Shown: one piece after another, positions 34,084 to 43,033 of the stretch | How positions within the stretch are numbered: position 1 is the stretch's first letter | Layout of the letters: the number at the start of each line of letters is the position of its first letter | Source: Rhodococcus sp. AW25M09 | Lineage (GTDB): Bacteria; Actinomycetota; Actinomycetes; Mycobacteriales; Mycobacteriaceae | Direction: 5' to 3' | NCBI RefSeq assembly: GCF_000333955.1 | Contig: NZ_CAPS01000012.1 | Location: 62,001 to 126,000 of the forward strand | Length of the DNA stretch: 64,000 nucleotides | Program-made: the position numbers and the translations under genes | Notes under the pieces: model-generated | Database searches by the model: none | What the model saw: only the letters and a program-made list of their open reading frames with translations | Told to the model about the DNA's origin: nothing

Positions 34084-34959
34084 CTATTTGATGGCGCCGA
34101 AGGACAGGCCGCGCACGAGCTTGTTCTGCGCGAACCATCCGGCAAGGACGACGGGGAGGGCTGCGAACGTCGCAGCGGCGGACAGCTGGGCCCAGTACAG
34201 GCCCTGACCGGTGATGAATCCGACGAGATACACCGGAATCGTCTGGGCCTGAACGGCAGTGAGGTTGACGGCGAAGAAGAACTCGTTCCACGAGAAGATC
34301 ACGCAGATCAACGACGTGGCCGCGATGCCAGGCGAGACCAGCGGCAGAATCACCTCACGTACCGAGGTCCACAGCGACGCACCGTCCATGCTCGCGGCCT
34401 CGAGCAGTTCGCTCGGCACCTCGAGGAAGAACGAGCGCATCATCCACACGGCGATCGGAAGATTCATCGCGGTGTACAGCACCACCAAGGTCCAGATGTT
34501 GTCCAGCATTCCGATGTCGCCGACGATGACGTACAGCGGAACGATCGCGGCGACGACCGGGAGCATCTTGGTGGAGATGAAGAAGAACAGCACGTCCTTC
34601 GTCTTCTTGACCGGACGCAGCGACAGCGCGAAGGCCGCCGGAACACCCAGCAGCAGAACGAAGAGCGTCGAGACGACCGTCGCGAACGCCGAGTTCAGTA
34701 GCGTGGTGCCGATGCCGCTGTCGAGGACGCCGCGGTACTGATCGAGAGTCGGGGTGAAGAACAGCTTGGGCGGGTCGGAGTAAGCGTCGGCCTCTTGTTT
34801 GAAACCGGTGAGAACCATCCACAGCACCGGGAAGAAGAAGGCGATACCTGCGACCCAGGCCACGAAGGACCAGATCGAACCCGGCCCCCACTTGCGCTTA
34901 CGCTTGATCGGCGCAGCGTCGGTCGTCGCCTTCGTCGTGTTCACAGTTGCAGTGCTCAT
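34084..34959 (-). CDS. Sugar/polyol ABC transporter permease (MalG type)
   Basis: A 291-residue inner-membrane permease with six helices. The coupling EAA loop reads EAASMDGASLWTSVREVILP, which contacts the ATPase. The start is ATG 34959, sharing one base with the stop of the upstream permease (TGATG), with GGAGG 7 nt before. It pairs with the MalF-type permease to form the channel of a polyol or sugar importer. Confidence 0.92.
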   Translation of the reverse strand: MSTATVNTTKATTDAAPIKRKRKWGPGSIWSFVAWVAGIAFFFPVLWMVLTGFKQEADAYSDPPKLFFTPTLDQYRGVLDSGIGTTLLNSAFATVVSTLFVLLLGVPAAFALSLRPVKKTKDVLFFFISTKMLPVVAAIVPLYVIVGDIGMLDNIWTLVVLYTAMNLPIAVWMMRSFFLEVPSELLEAASMDGASLWTSVREVILPLVSPGIAATSLICVIFSWNEFFFAVNLTAVQAQTIPVYLVGFITGQGLYWAQLSAAATFAALPVVLAGWFAQNKLVRGLSFGAIK

Positions 34960-35909
34960 CACGCAGCCTCCTCGGTTCCGCTGAAGCTCTTGAAGATCAG
35001 TCTCAGCGCCAGGGTGCTGACGATGATGGTGGCCACGACGGTGACGACGCCCATGGCCGCGGCCTGGCCGATGTCGAAGCCGAGGAACGCACGCTGGTAG
35101 ATGTAGAAGGGCAGGTTCGCGCTGGCCACACCGGGTCCGCCCGAGGTCATCATGTAGACGGCGTCGAACGTGTTGACGAGATAGATGGCACCGAGAACGG
35201 CACCGAGCTCGATGAATCGGCGCAGGTGCGGCAGGGTGAGCTCACGGAAGAGCTTGACCGGGCCCGCACCGTCGACCCGTGCGGCCTCGGCGATGTCCTT
35301 GGGCATCGACTGCAGACCGGCGAGGATGAGTAGCATCATGAACGGAGTCCACTGCCAGATCAGGTTCGCCATGACGGCCGGCAGCGGGTAACGAGAGACC
35401 CAGTCGATCTGATCCACGCCGAACGGACTGAGCGCGAAGTTGATCAGGCCGAAGACCGGATCGAACATCGTGGTCTTCCAGATCAACGCACCCGCCACCG
35501 GGGTGATCAGGAACGGCGTGATCAGCAGCGTGCGGATCAGGCTGCGGCCGATGAACTTTCGGTCGAGCAGCAGCGCCAGGAACAGTCCCAGAACCACCGA
35601 GATGATGACGGTTCCGACGATCATGATCACCGTGTTGAGGGCGACCTGACGGAACTGGCTGTCCTGGAAGACCGCCACATAGTTGCCCACGCCGTTGAAC
35701 TTCTGTGAACCCGGACGAACGAGGTTCCACGACTGCGTCGAGTAGTACAGCGTGAACAGGAACGGAACCTGCGTGACGAGGATCGCGAACACCATCGCCG
35801 GCAGCAGCGGACCGCGGCGACGCCAGCCTTCTGCTTTCGAGATGGTTCTGGGTCTCGGTACGAACTCTTCGGAATCGGCGTGTGCCGACCGCGTTTCGGT
35901 GGTGGTCAT
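34959..35909 (-). CDS. Sugar/polyol ABC transporter permease (MalF type)
   Basis: A 316-residue permease with six helices and an N-terminal cytoplasmic extension. The EAA loop is EAARVDGAGPVKLFRELTLP. Its start overlaps the end of the binding-protein gene (ATGA) and its stop overlaps the next permease, showing one translationally coupled operon. Confidence 0.92.
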   Translation of the reverse strand: MTTTETRSAHADSEEFVPRPRTISKAEGWRRRGPLLPAMVFAILVTQVPFLFTLYYSTQSWNLVRPGSQKFNGVGNYVAVFQDSQFRQVALNTVIMIVGTVIISVVLGLFLALLLDRKFIGRSLIRTLLITPFLITPVAGALIWKTTMFDPVFGLINFALSPFGVDQIDWVSRYPLPAVMANLIWQWTPFMMLLILAGLQSMPKDIAEAARVDGAGPVKLFRELTLPHLRRFIELGAVLGAIYLVNTFDAVYMMTSGGPGVASANLPFYIYQRAFLGFDIGQAAAMGVVTVVATIIVSTLALRLIFKSFSGTEEAA

Positions 35910-37258
35910 CCCTGGCCCTCCTGATACGTCTTGCCGACCACTTCGGCGTACTGCTGCGCTTGTTCGAGCGCGTCATGGACGCTGATTCGTCCTGCCACTG
36001 CTGCGCTGATCTGTTGGCTGACGCGGGTTCCCAGGTCCTGGAACTCGGGAATGGTCAGGAACTGCACTCCGGTGTAGGGAACCGGATCCACGGTCGCATT
36101 GTTCGGGTCGGCACCGTTGATCGAATCGAGGGTGATCGGGCCGTAGGCCGCGGATGCTTCCTTGTACTCGGGGATCTCGTAGGTGGACAGGCGGCTGCCG
36201 GGAGGAACTCGTTCCCAACCCAATTCGTTGCCGACCTTCTTCAGGTACTCCTTGCTGGTCATCCACGAGACGAACTTCCAGGCGTCGTCCGGATGCTCGG
36301 ACGTCTTCGGGATACCGAGAGCCCAGGAATACAGCCACCCGTTGTCGCCCTTGACCGCCGACGGTGCCTTGGCGTATCCGATCTTGCCGACGACATTGCT
36401 CGACGTGGGATCCTCCAACACCGACACGGCGGATGTTGCGTCGTACCACATTGCGGTGTTTCCCTGGGAGAGCTGCGTGCCACATTCGCTGAAACCACTT
36501 GTCGCTGCGCCGGCTTGGCCGTGCTCGCGAACCAAGTCGACGTAGAACTGAACGGCCTGTTCCACCTCTGGGCTGTCGAGCTGCGCATTCCAGTTCTCGT
36601 CGTACCACCGGCCGCCGAAGGCATTGATGACGGTATCGAGCGGAGCCAACACCTCACCCCAACCGGGCTTACCGCGCAGGCAGATGCCCGAGACATCAGG
36701 ACTGTCGAGCTTCGCTGCGGCATCGGCTACCTCCTGCCATGTCGGCTCCTCCGGCATCGTGATGCCCGCGTCCGCCATCAGATCCTTGCGATACATCAGG
36801 AACGACGACTCACCGTAGAAGGGAACCGAATACATGCTGCCCTCGTAGGACAACGACTCCTTCAACGTGGGAATGAAATCGTCCTGGTCGTAACCCGGTG
36901 TGGCATCGGCATACTCGGACAGATTGGTCAGCCACCCGTTCTCCGCCCACTGCGGAGTCTCGAAGTTGCTGATCATCACCACATCGAACTCACCGCCGCC
37001 GGTCGCCACCGACGCCGTGATCTTCGCGCGCGCCTCGTTCTCCGACAGCGACACGAACTTCAGATTGATACCCGGATTCTCCGCCTCGAAATCCGGTGCC
37101 AGAGAAATGGCATCGGACATCTGCGAGTTCGAGACAATCGCGACGGTGATCGTCGTGCCATCACCGCCACCACCGAACGAGCCGGCTCCGGCACATCCGG
37201 ACAGCACCAAGGTCGTCGCGAGCGAGGCCGCGACAGCCACTTTCGGTAAAACCCTCAC
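35906..37258 (-). CDS. Extracellular sugar/polyol-binding lipoprotein
   Basis: A 450-residue solute-binding protein of ABC family 1, lipid-anchored through a lipobox LSGC about 20 residues from the start. Residues lining this fold (DVVMISNFETPQWAENGWL, YKKDLMADAG-like YRKDLMADAG, GRWYDENW) are typical of sugar-alcohol and monosaccharide binders. GTG 37258 was chosen because GGAAAGG lies 7 nt upstream and it overlaps the regulator stop (GTGA). In SmoE/MtlE systems this protein binds sorbitol and mannitol. Confidence 0.9.
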   Translation of the reverse strand: MRVLPKVAVAASLATTLVLSGCAGAGSFGGGGDGTTITVAIVSNSQMSDAISLAPDFEAENPGINLKFVSLSENEARAKITASVATGGGEFDVVMISNFETPQWAENGWLTNLSEYADATPGYDQDDFIPTLKESLSYEGSMYSVPFYGESSFLMYRKDLMADAGITMPEEPTWQEVADAAAKLDSPDVSGICLRGKPGWGEVLAPLDTVINAFGGRWYDENWNAQLDSPEVEQAVQFYVDLVREHGQAGAATSGFSECGTQLSQGNTAMWYDATSAVSVLEDPTSSNVVGKIGYAKAPSAVKGDNGWLYSWALGIPKTSEHPDDAWKFVSWMTSKEYLKKVGNELGWERVPPGSRLSTYEIPEYKEASAAYGPITLDSINGADPNNATVDPVPYTGVQFLTIPEFQDLGTRVSQQISAAVAGRISVHDALEQAQQYAEVVGKTYQEGQG

Positions 37259-38286
37259 TGAAACACCTTTCCATTCGAGGTCGCCGTTGCTCGTGATTGC
37301 TCCACGAGCCAACGGGCACTTTCGATATCGGTCACCAAGATCGACGCGAGTCCACCGCGCAGAGCACCGAGCAGCGCTTCATGTTTGCGCTTGCCGCCGG
37401 TGACGAGCACAGCGCGCTCACACGCTCTGATGGCGTCGAGCCCCACCGAGACGGTTCGGCCCGGCAGCGATCCCCCGGTGTCGTTACCGTCGGCGTCGTA
37501 GAACCGTCCGCCGATCTCGCCGACCGCACCGAGTAGGCGCAATTCGTCGAGCACATCGAGGTCGATGAAGCTGCCCTCGAACAATGTGGTGGACGTGGAA
37601 ACAGGACCGATGCCGTAGATCATCACATCGGCATCGGTCCCGGCCTTGAGTGCGCGAGAAATCCCGGAATCCTGCTCCAGTGCAATCACTGTCGCCTGAT
37701 CGGCGTACAGCGGCGCATTGAGCCTGATGGGTGTCGCCTGCAGATATGCCGCGCACCGTCCGAGGGTGTACTCGACACCGGTCTGGTAGTCGGCCGAGGT
37801 GATGGAGCCGTCGAGTTGCACCACCGCAGCACATTTCGTGGATCGAGTTCTGAGCGAGCCGGCCACCGCCACGGTCTCGGGGCCCCAGGTGAACCCGAGA
37901 ACGTCGTGATCCTTGAGCCGCCGAGAGAGCAAGGTAGCTGCCGCTCGGCCGAGCGATCCGTAGCCGGAGTCCGTGCCGTCGATGAGGTCGGAGACGACCA
38001 GCACCTCGGTGAGCCCGTACTGCGTCTCGAGCTCACGCTCGACGTCGGCGTACACCGTTCCCTGCAGATCGTCGGGCACGTTGATCTCGATCGTCACGAG
38101 CCCCTGGTTGCGTGCTCGTGCGACCAGCCTGCCTGCGGTCGGACGCGAGACGCCCAGCTTCACGGCAATCTCGGCCTGAGTCGCACCTTCGAGGTGGTAC
38201 ATGGTCGCGGCGCGCAGAGCCAGGCGGAGATCCTCACCGGACCGCGAAGGCTTTGCCCCGGCGGCATCCGACGTCGATCGGTCCAT
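37255..38286 (-). CDS. SorC/DeoR-family sugar-binding transcriptional regulator
   Basis: A 343-residue regulator. The N-terminal helix-turn-helix is GATQAEIAVKLGVSRPTAGR. A large C-terminal sugar-phosphate-binding domain of the SorC type follows, with DLIDGTDSGYGSLGRAAA and GIGPVSTSTTLF. It probably senses a phosphorylated or free polyol and controls the divergent operons. ATG 38286 has GGAGG 4 nt upstream. It is the first gene of the minus-strand transport operon, coupled to the binding protein. Confidence 0.9.
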   Translation of the reverse strand: MDRSTSDAAGAKPSRSGEDLRLALRAATMYHLEGATQAEIAVKLGVSRPTAGRLVARARNQGLVTIEINVPDDLQGTVYADVERELETQYGLTEVLVVSDLIDGTDSGYGSLGRAAATLLSRRLKDHDVLGFTWGPETVAVAGSLRTRSTKCAAVVQLDGSITSADYQTGVEYTLGRCAAYLQATPIRLNAPLYADQATVIALEQDSGISRALKAGTDADVMIYGIGPVSTSTTLFEGSFIDLDVLDELRLLGAVGEIGGRFYDADGNDTGGSLPGRTVSVGLDAIRACERAVLVTGGKRKHEALLGALRGGLASILVTDIESARWLVEQSRATATSNGKVFQ

Positions 38287-38303
38287 GACACCTCCTCGAA
38301 TTG

Positions 38304-38348
38304 TGAGCACATTCTCAGCTCGTGTTCATCTGCTCATTAAGCTAACAT
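38304..38348. promoter_or_regulatory. Operator and leaderless promoter in polyol divergent spacer
   Basis: TGAGCA (38304-38309) and TGCTCA (38331-38336) form an inverted repeat, centres about 27 bp apart, in the 68-bp spacer between the regulator and the dehydrogenase. TAACAT (38343-38348) ends 6 nt before GTG 38355 and fits a leaderless -10. SorC proteins bind spaced inverted repeats, so it is the likely operator. Confidence 0.5.
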
Positions 38349-38354
38349 TAAGGT

Positions 38355-39428
38355 GTGATCTACACAACACCCCCTCACCTCGAGCGACCTGTGCCACAGT
38401 CGATGCAGGCCAGCGTGCTCACCGGCGTCCACGAGATACGCATGGAAGACCGGCCGGTTCCCGACCCGGCCCCGGACGAGGTACTCGTCCAGGTCACGGC
38501 AGTCGGGGTCTGCGGTTCGGACGCGCATTACTACCGCGAGGGACGGATCGGCGACTATGTCGTCGACGGTCCGCTCGTACTCGGACACGAGGCGGCAGGG
38601 ATCATCGTCGCCGTGGGGTCCGCAGTCGCCGACACCCGCGTCGGGCAGCGTGTGTCCATCGAGCCGCAGCGACCCGATCCCACCAGCAGTCAATCCCGCG
38701 CCGGCCGCTACAACCTCTGCCCGGCGATGGAATTCTTCGCGACGCCGCCCATCGACGGCGCGCTCGCCGAGTACGTGCTGATCCAATCGACGTTCGCGCA
38801 CGAGGTTCCCGAGAACATCTCCGACGAGGCCGCGGCTCTCTTCGAGCCCCTGTCCGTCGGTATCGCATCGGCGCAGAAGGCGCGGATCACGCCTGGTTCG
38901 AGCGTCCTCATCGCGGGCGCAGGCCCCGTCGGACTCGTCACCGCGCAGGTTGCGCGCGCATTCGGAGCCACCGAGGTCATCGTCACCGACCTCGACGCCT
39001 CCCGCCGAGCCAACGCGACGACATTCGGTGCTACCCGGGTCCTCGATCCCACCGCCGAGGACGTGCAGTCCCTGACGGTCGACGCGTTCATCGACGCCTC
39101 CGGCGCCGCGCGAGCCGTGTTCGACGGCATTCACGCGGTCCGGCCCGCCGGTACCGTCGTCCTCGTCGGAATGGGCGGATCGGACTACCCACTGCCGATC
39201 TCGGTGATCCAGAACCGCGAGCTGGTACTCACCGGAGTGTTTCGATACGCCAACACATGGCCCATCGCACGGGCATTGGTGGCGTCGGGCATGGTGGATC
39301 TCGACGCAATGGTGACGGCGCGGTTCGGGCTCGATCGCGTCGAGGATGCACTGAACGCCGACAAGCAGCCCGGGAGTATCAAAGCTGTTGTCATACCCGG
39401 TTTTCGAGAAGATGGAGAGAACGCATGA
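38355..39428 (+). CDS. Zinc-dependent sorbitol/polyol dehydrogenase
   Basis: A 357-residue medium-chain dehydrogenase that oxidises a polyol (sorbitol, xylitol or similar) with NAD+. Catalytic zinc ligands Cys53, His78-Glu79 (GHEAAG) and Glu164 (FEPLS) are present. The lobe that holds four structural-zinc cysteines in most relatives keeps only one (GRYNLCPAMEFFATPP), as in animal sorbitol dehydrogenase. The Rossmann motif is GAGPVGLVTAQ. Its start GTG 38355 seems leaderless. Its stop overlaps the mannitol dehydrogenase start (ATGA). Confidence 0.87.
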   Translation: MIYTTPPHLERPVPQSMQASVLTGVHEIRMEDRPVPDPAPDEVLVQVTAVGVCGSDAHYYREGRIGDYVVDGPLVLGHEAAGIIVAVGSAVADTRVGQRVSIEPQRPDPTSSQSRAGRYNLCPAMEFFATPPIDGALAEYVLIQSTFAHEVPENISDEAAALFEPLSVGIASAQKARITPGSSVLIAGAGPVGLVTAQVARAFGATEVIVTDLDASRRANATTFGATRVLDPTAEDVQSLTVDAFIDASGAARAVFDGIHAVRPAGTVVLVGMGGSDYPLPISVIQNRELVLTGVFRYANTWPIARALVASGMVDLDAMVTARFGLDRVEDALNADKQPGSIKAVVIPGFREDGENA

Positions 39429-40900
39429 AGCTTCGGTCGAACAGTCTCTCAGAGATCCACAGTGACGTCGAGGTACCGACCTACGACCGCAGTGCGGTCA
39501 CTGCGGGGATCGTGCACTTCGGTGTCGGCGGCTTCCACCGCGCCCACCAGGCGATGTATGTCGACCGCCTGCTCGAGCGCGGCGAGGCGTCGGACTGGGG
39601 CATCTGCGGGGTGGGCGTGCTGTCGCACGATCGGAAGATGAAAGAGGTGATGGATCAACAGGATTGCCTCTACACCCTGGCCCTCAAGCACTCCGATGGC
39701 ACCTGGGAGACGCGGGTCATCGGGTCGATCGTGGAGTACCTGTTCGCCCCCGAGGATCCCGAGGCGGTCATCGAGAAGATGGCGTCCGAGGCCGTGAAGA
39801 TCGTCTCGCTCACCATCACCGAGGGCGGCTACAACTTCTCGGCGACGACGGGTGAGTTCGACGCCGAGAACCCCGCGATCGTGGCCGATCTCGCGGACGA
39901 CTCCGTTCCGGCCACGACTTTCGGGCTCGTCGTCGAGGCGTTGGCGCGGCGCAAGGATCGTGGCATGAGGCCGTTCACGATCATGTCCTGCGACAACATC
40001 GAGGGTAACGGCCACATCGCGAAGTCGACGTTCATCGCGTTCGCCCGGTTGAAGAATTCGGATCTCGCGGACTGGATCGAGTCAGAGGCCACGTTCCCCA
40101 ATTCCATGGTGGACCGCATCACTCCGGTGACCACTCCCGAAGTGATGCAAGAGCTGTCCGATCGCTACGGCATAGAGGATGCGTGGCCGGTCGCAGCCGA
40201 ACCGTTCACGCAATGGGCACTCGAGGATGCGTTCACGCTCGGTCGTCCGCAGTTCGAGAACGTCGGCGTGCAGGTGGTCGAGGACGTCACTCCCTACGAG
40301 TTGATGAAACTGCGACTGCTCAACGCCAGCCACCAGGCCCTGGCGTATTTCGGCTACCTCAGCGGATACCGTCTCGTGCACGAGGTCTGTCAGGACTCAC
40401 TGTTCGCGGAGTTCCTCCTGGCCTACATGGACGAGGAGGCGACGCCGACGCTGCAGCCGGTGCCCGGCATCGACCTGGCCGACTACAAGCAGACGTTGAT
40501 CGAGCGCTTCTCCAACCCCGAAATCCGCGACACCGTGGCACGACTGTGTGCTGAATCCTCGGATCGAATTCCCAAGTGGCTGTTGCCCGTAATTCGAAAG
40601 AACCTCGACACCGGCGGAGAGATCGTTCGGTCCACCGCCGTCGTGGCGAGCTGGGCGCGCTACGCCGAGGCCGTCGACGAATCCGGCGAGCCGATCGAGA
40701 TCGTCGACCAGCTGAAGGATTCACTGGTGCCGATCGCGCAGAGTCAGGGCGAGGATCCCACGGCGTTCATCGCCAACCGCGCGGTGTTCGGGGACCTGAT
40801 CGACAACGAACGATTCGTCGCCGAATACACGAAACAGCTTGCATCACTCCACGAGAACGGCGCGCGCGCAACCCTCGAGGCGCTCAGGTCGACTCACTGA
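39425..40900 (+). CDS. Mannitol 2-dehydrogenase family protein
   Basis: A 491-residue polyol-specific long-chain dehydrogenase, oxidising mannitol or arabitol to the ketose with NAD+. The N-terminal nucleotide fold has HFGVGGFHRAHQA. The catalytic residues Lys295, Asn300 and His303 (KLRLLNASHQ) fall at exactly the numbers known for Pseudomonas fluorescens mannitol 2-dehydrogenase. ATG 39425 overlaps the preceding stop; the open frame further upstream is antisense noise. Its 3' end overlaps the convergent ktrA end by 17 nt. Confidence 0.93.
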   Translation: MKLRSNSLSEIHSDVEVPTYDRSAVTAGIVHFGVGGFHRAHQAMYVDRLLERGEASDWGICGVGVLSHDRKMKEVMDQQDCLYTLALKHSDGTWETRVIGSIVEYLFAPEDPEAVIEKMASEAVKIVSLTITEGGYNFSATTGEFDAENPAIVADLADDSVPATTFGLVVEALARRKDRGMRPFTIMSCDNIEGNGHIAKSTFIAFARLKNSDLADWIESEATFPNSMVDRITPVTTPEVMQELSDRYGIEDAWPVAAEPFTQWALEDAFTLGRPQFENVGVQVVEDVTPYELMKLRLLNASHQALAYFGYLSGYRLVHEVCQDSLFAEFLLAYMDEEATPTLQPVPGIDLADYKQTLIERFSNPEIRDTVARLCAESSDRIPKWLLPVIRKNLDTGGEIVRSTAVVASWARYAEAVDESGEPIEIVDQLKDSLVPIAQSQGEDPTAFIANRAVFGDLIDNERFVAEYTKQLASLHENGARATLEALRSTH

Positions 40901-41549
40901 ATCGCTCGGTGTCCTTGACCTGACCGGAGACGATGACGGTATCGCCCTCGGCGATCACCGTCTCGGCCGTGGCGTAGGTGAATCCTTCGCCCGGCCGCTT
41001 GACCGCGACGACGGTGACGCGATACTTGGTGCGAATCACACTCTCGCCCAGCTTTTTTCCGATGATCGAGGCCGGCGGTGAGGTCTTGACCATCGCGAAG
41101 CCGTCGTCGAATTCGATGTAGTCCATCATCCGGCCGTGCACCAGGTGGGCGACCCGCTTGCCCATGTCGTGCTCGGGCCGCACCACGTGGTGGACGCCGA
41201 TCTGGGTGAGGATCTTGGCGTGCGCGTTGCTGATCGCCTTGGCCCAGATGTTGGAGACGGAGAGGTTGATCAGCGCGGACGCCGTCAGCAGGCTCGCCTC
41301 CAGATCGGATCCGATGCCCACGACGGCACGGTCGTACTCGTGCACGGACAGCTGCCGTAGCGACTCCTCGTCGGTGGTATCGGCGACGGCCGCATGAGTG
41401 AGTCGATCCGAGACACGTTGCACCACAGCCGCGTCGGTGTCGATCCCCAGGACCTCGACGCCCTGGCCCATCAGTTCCAGTGCCAGCGACTTACCGAAGC
41501 GGCCGAGACCGAGGACGACGACAACATCGGAGGACGGTTTCCTAGCCAA
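40884..41549 (-). CDS. KtrA/TrkA-type potassium uptake regulatory subunit
   Basis: A 221-residue cytoplasmic RCK protein gating the adjacent KtrB-like channel. The N-terminal RCK-N domain has VVLGLGRFGKSLA and an acidic EVLGIDTD that suits NAD(H) or ATP binding. The C-terminal RCK-C domain includes IRTKYRVTVVAVKR. TTG 41549 is selected from GGAAAGG 7 nt upstream and normal family length. It overlaps the channel gene by 8 nt, so the pair is one operon. Confidence 0.9.
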   Translation of the reverse strand: MARKPSSDVVVVLGLGRFGKSLALELMGQGVEVLGIDTDAAVVQRVSDRLTHAAVADTTDEESLRQLSVHEYDRAVVGIGSDLEASLLTASALINLSVSNIWAKAISNAHAKILTQIGVHHVVRPEHDMGKRVAHLVHGRMMDYIEFDDGFAMVKTSPPASIIGKKLGESVIRTKYRVTVVAVKRPGEGFTYATAETVIAEGDTVIVSGQVKDTERFSEST

Positions 41550-42918
41550 TGAACGGCCTTTCCGTGGGGAGCGTGTAACGCCGACCGCGGTCGCGGGCGG
41601 CAAGGGCGCTGACCAGGGTGATGGACCCGATGCGGCCCAGGTACATCAGGACGATCAGAATCACCTGCCCCCAGCCGGGCAACTGTGCGGTGATCCCGGT
41701 GGACAGTCCCACCGTGGCGAACGCGGAGACCACCTCGAACAGCAGCGCGTCGAGGTCGAATTCGGTGCCCTCCAGCAATGCCACGACCGGCAGCATGACC
41801 AACGCGACCCCGATCAGCGCGACGGTCAATGCCTGGCGCTGCACGCGCGCATCGATCCGACGATCGAATACCGTCACCTCACGGTCACCACGAATCTCGG
41901 CCAGGATCACGAACAGCAGGAGTGCGAACGTGGTGACCTTGATGCCACCCGCCGTGCCGCCGCTACCACCACCGATGAACATCAGGACGTCGGTGATCAG
42001 CAGCGTCGCGTTGTCCACATCCGCGTAGTCGACACTGTTGAATCCGGCGGTTCGGGGCATGGTGCCCTGGAACGTCGCGACGAGCATCTTGTCCCAGAAG
42101 CCGAACCCGCCCAGCGTGCGGGACCACTCGAAGGCCAACACCACAGTCGGTCCGAGGACCAGCAGAACGCCGGTGACGGTCAACGTCATCCGGGTGTGCA
42201 AGGACCAGCGCCGATGCGGTCGACGACCACGAGCACGGGAGCGAACACGGCGGGCGATCTCGAACAGAACCGGGAATCCGATGCCTCCCAGCACCACGGC
42301 CGCCAACAGTGGGACACAGATCCACGGGTCGGTGGCGAACCCGATCATGCTGTCGCTGAACAGCGCGAACCCGGCGTTGTTGAACGCCGAGACGGCATGA
42401 AAGATCCCCAACCACAGTGCGCGACCGAGCGGCTCGTCGTACCCGAAGAAGAAGCGCGCCGCCAGCGCTGTCGCGACGACACTCTCGATGATCAGGCTGG
42501 TGCGGAACACCCCGACGACGACACTCCTGACGTCGCCCAAACCCGAGGTACGTACCTCGGCGGCCGCATTGAGCCTGCCGCGCAGACCGATTCGATCGGC
42601 GAGAAACAGCCCTACCAGGGACGCGATCGTCATGATCCCGAACCCACCGATCTGGATCAGCCCGAGGATCACCCCCTGCCCGAAACCCGACCAGTACACC
42701 GGAGTGTCCACCACGATCAGGCCCGTCAAACTGACCGCGGAGGTGGACGTGAACAAGGCCTCCAGAACACCGGGCTCGCGCCCGGTCTGGGTGGCACCTG
42801 GAATCAGCAGTACGGCCGCGCCGAACACGATGGCCAGCGCGAATCCCGCCGCCATGACCCGAACCGGCGTCGGTCTGAAGACCGCGGACCACCGCGATGC
42901 CTGGTGAGCGTCTGCCAC
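41542..42918 (-). CDS. KtrB/TrkH-type potassium channel subunit
   Basis: A 458-residue K+ (Na+-coupled) transporter of the TrkH/KtrB family with four fused MPM units. The selectivity-filter loops are visible as TSTSAVSLTGLIVV, HAVSAFNNAGFALF, TMPRTAGFNSVDY and FATVGLSTGITA. The gating loop IGGGSGGTAGGIK is present. I chose GTG 42918 because the frame further upstream runs through an intergenic repeat found elsewhere as non-coding DNA. It is followed by ktrA. Confidence 0.9.
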   Translation of the reverse strand: MADAHQASRWSAVFRPTPVRVMAAGFALAIVFGAAVLLIPGATQTGREPGVLEALFTSTSAVSLTGLIVVDTPVYWSGFGQGVILGLIQIGGFGIMTIASLVGLFLADRIGLRGRLNAAAEVRTSGLGDVRSVVVGVFRTSLIIESVVATALAARFFFGYDEPLGRALWLGIFHAVSAFNNAGFALFSDSMIGFATDPWICVPLLAAVVLGGIGFPVLFEIARRVRSRARGRRPHRRWSLHTRMTLTVTGVLLVLGPTVVLAFEWSRTLGGFGFWDKMLVATFQGTMPRTAGFNSVDYADVDNATLLITDVLMFIGGGSGGTAGGIKVTTFALLLFVILAEIRGDREVTVFDRRIDARVQRQALTVALIGVALVMLPVVALLEGTEFDLDALLFEVVSAFATVGLSTGITAQLPGWGQVILIVLMYLGRIGSITLVSALAARDRGRRYTLPTERPFIG

Positions 42919-42967
42919 CCGGGAAACAGTACTGTGCGCTCCGCGCAGTGGTGTGGCGAAGCCCACG

Positions 42968-42988
42968 GGTCGTTCCGCAAGCTCCACT
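42968..42988. repeat. Dispersed single copy of the MMPL-spacer repeat
   Basis: This 21-bp stretch matches the start of the 34-bp tandem unit at 1826-1986 with two substitutions, in the same orientation. It lies in the spacer between the KtrB and histidine kinase genes, next to an imperfect palindrome GGTGCACTTAAGCACACC (43003-43020). Confidence 0.7.
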
Positions 42989-43033
42989 CCCATGGGCCGC
43001 CAGGTGCACTTAAGCACACCACTGCCGCCGGCA

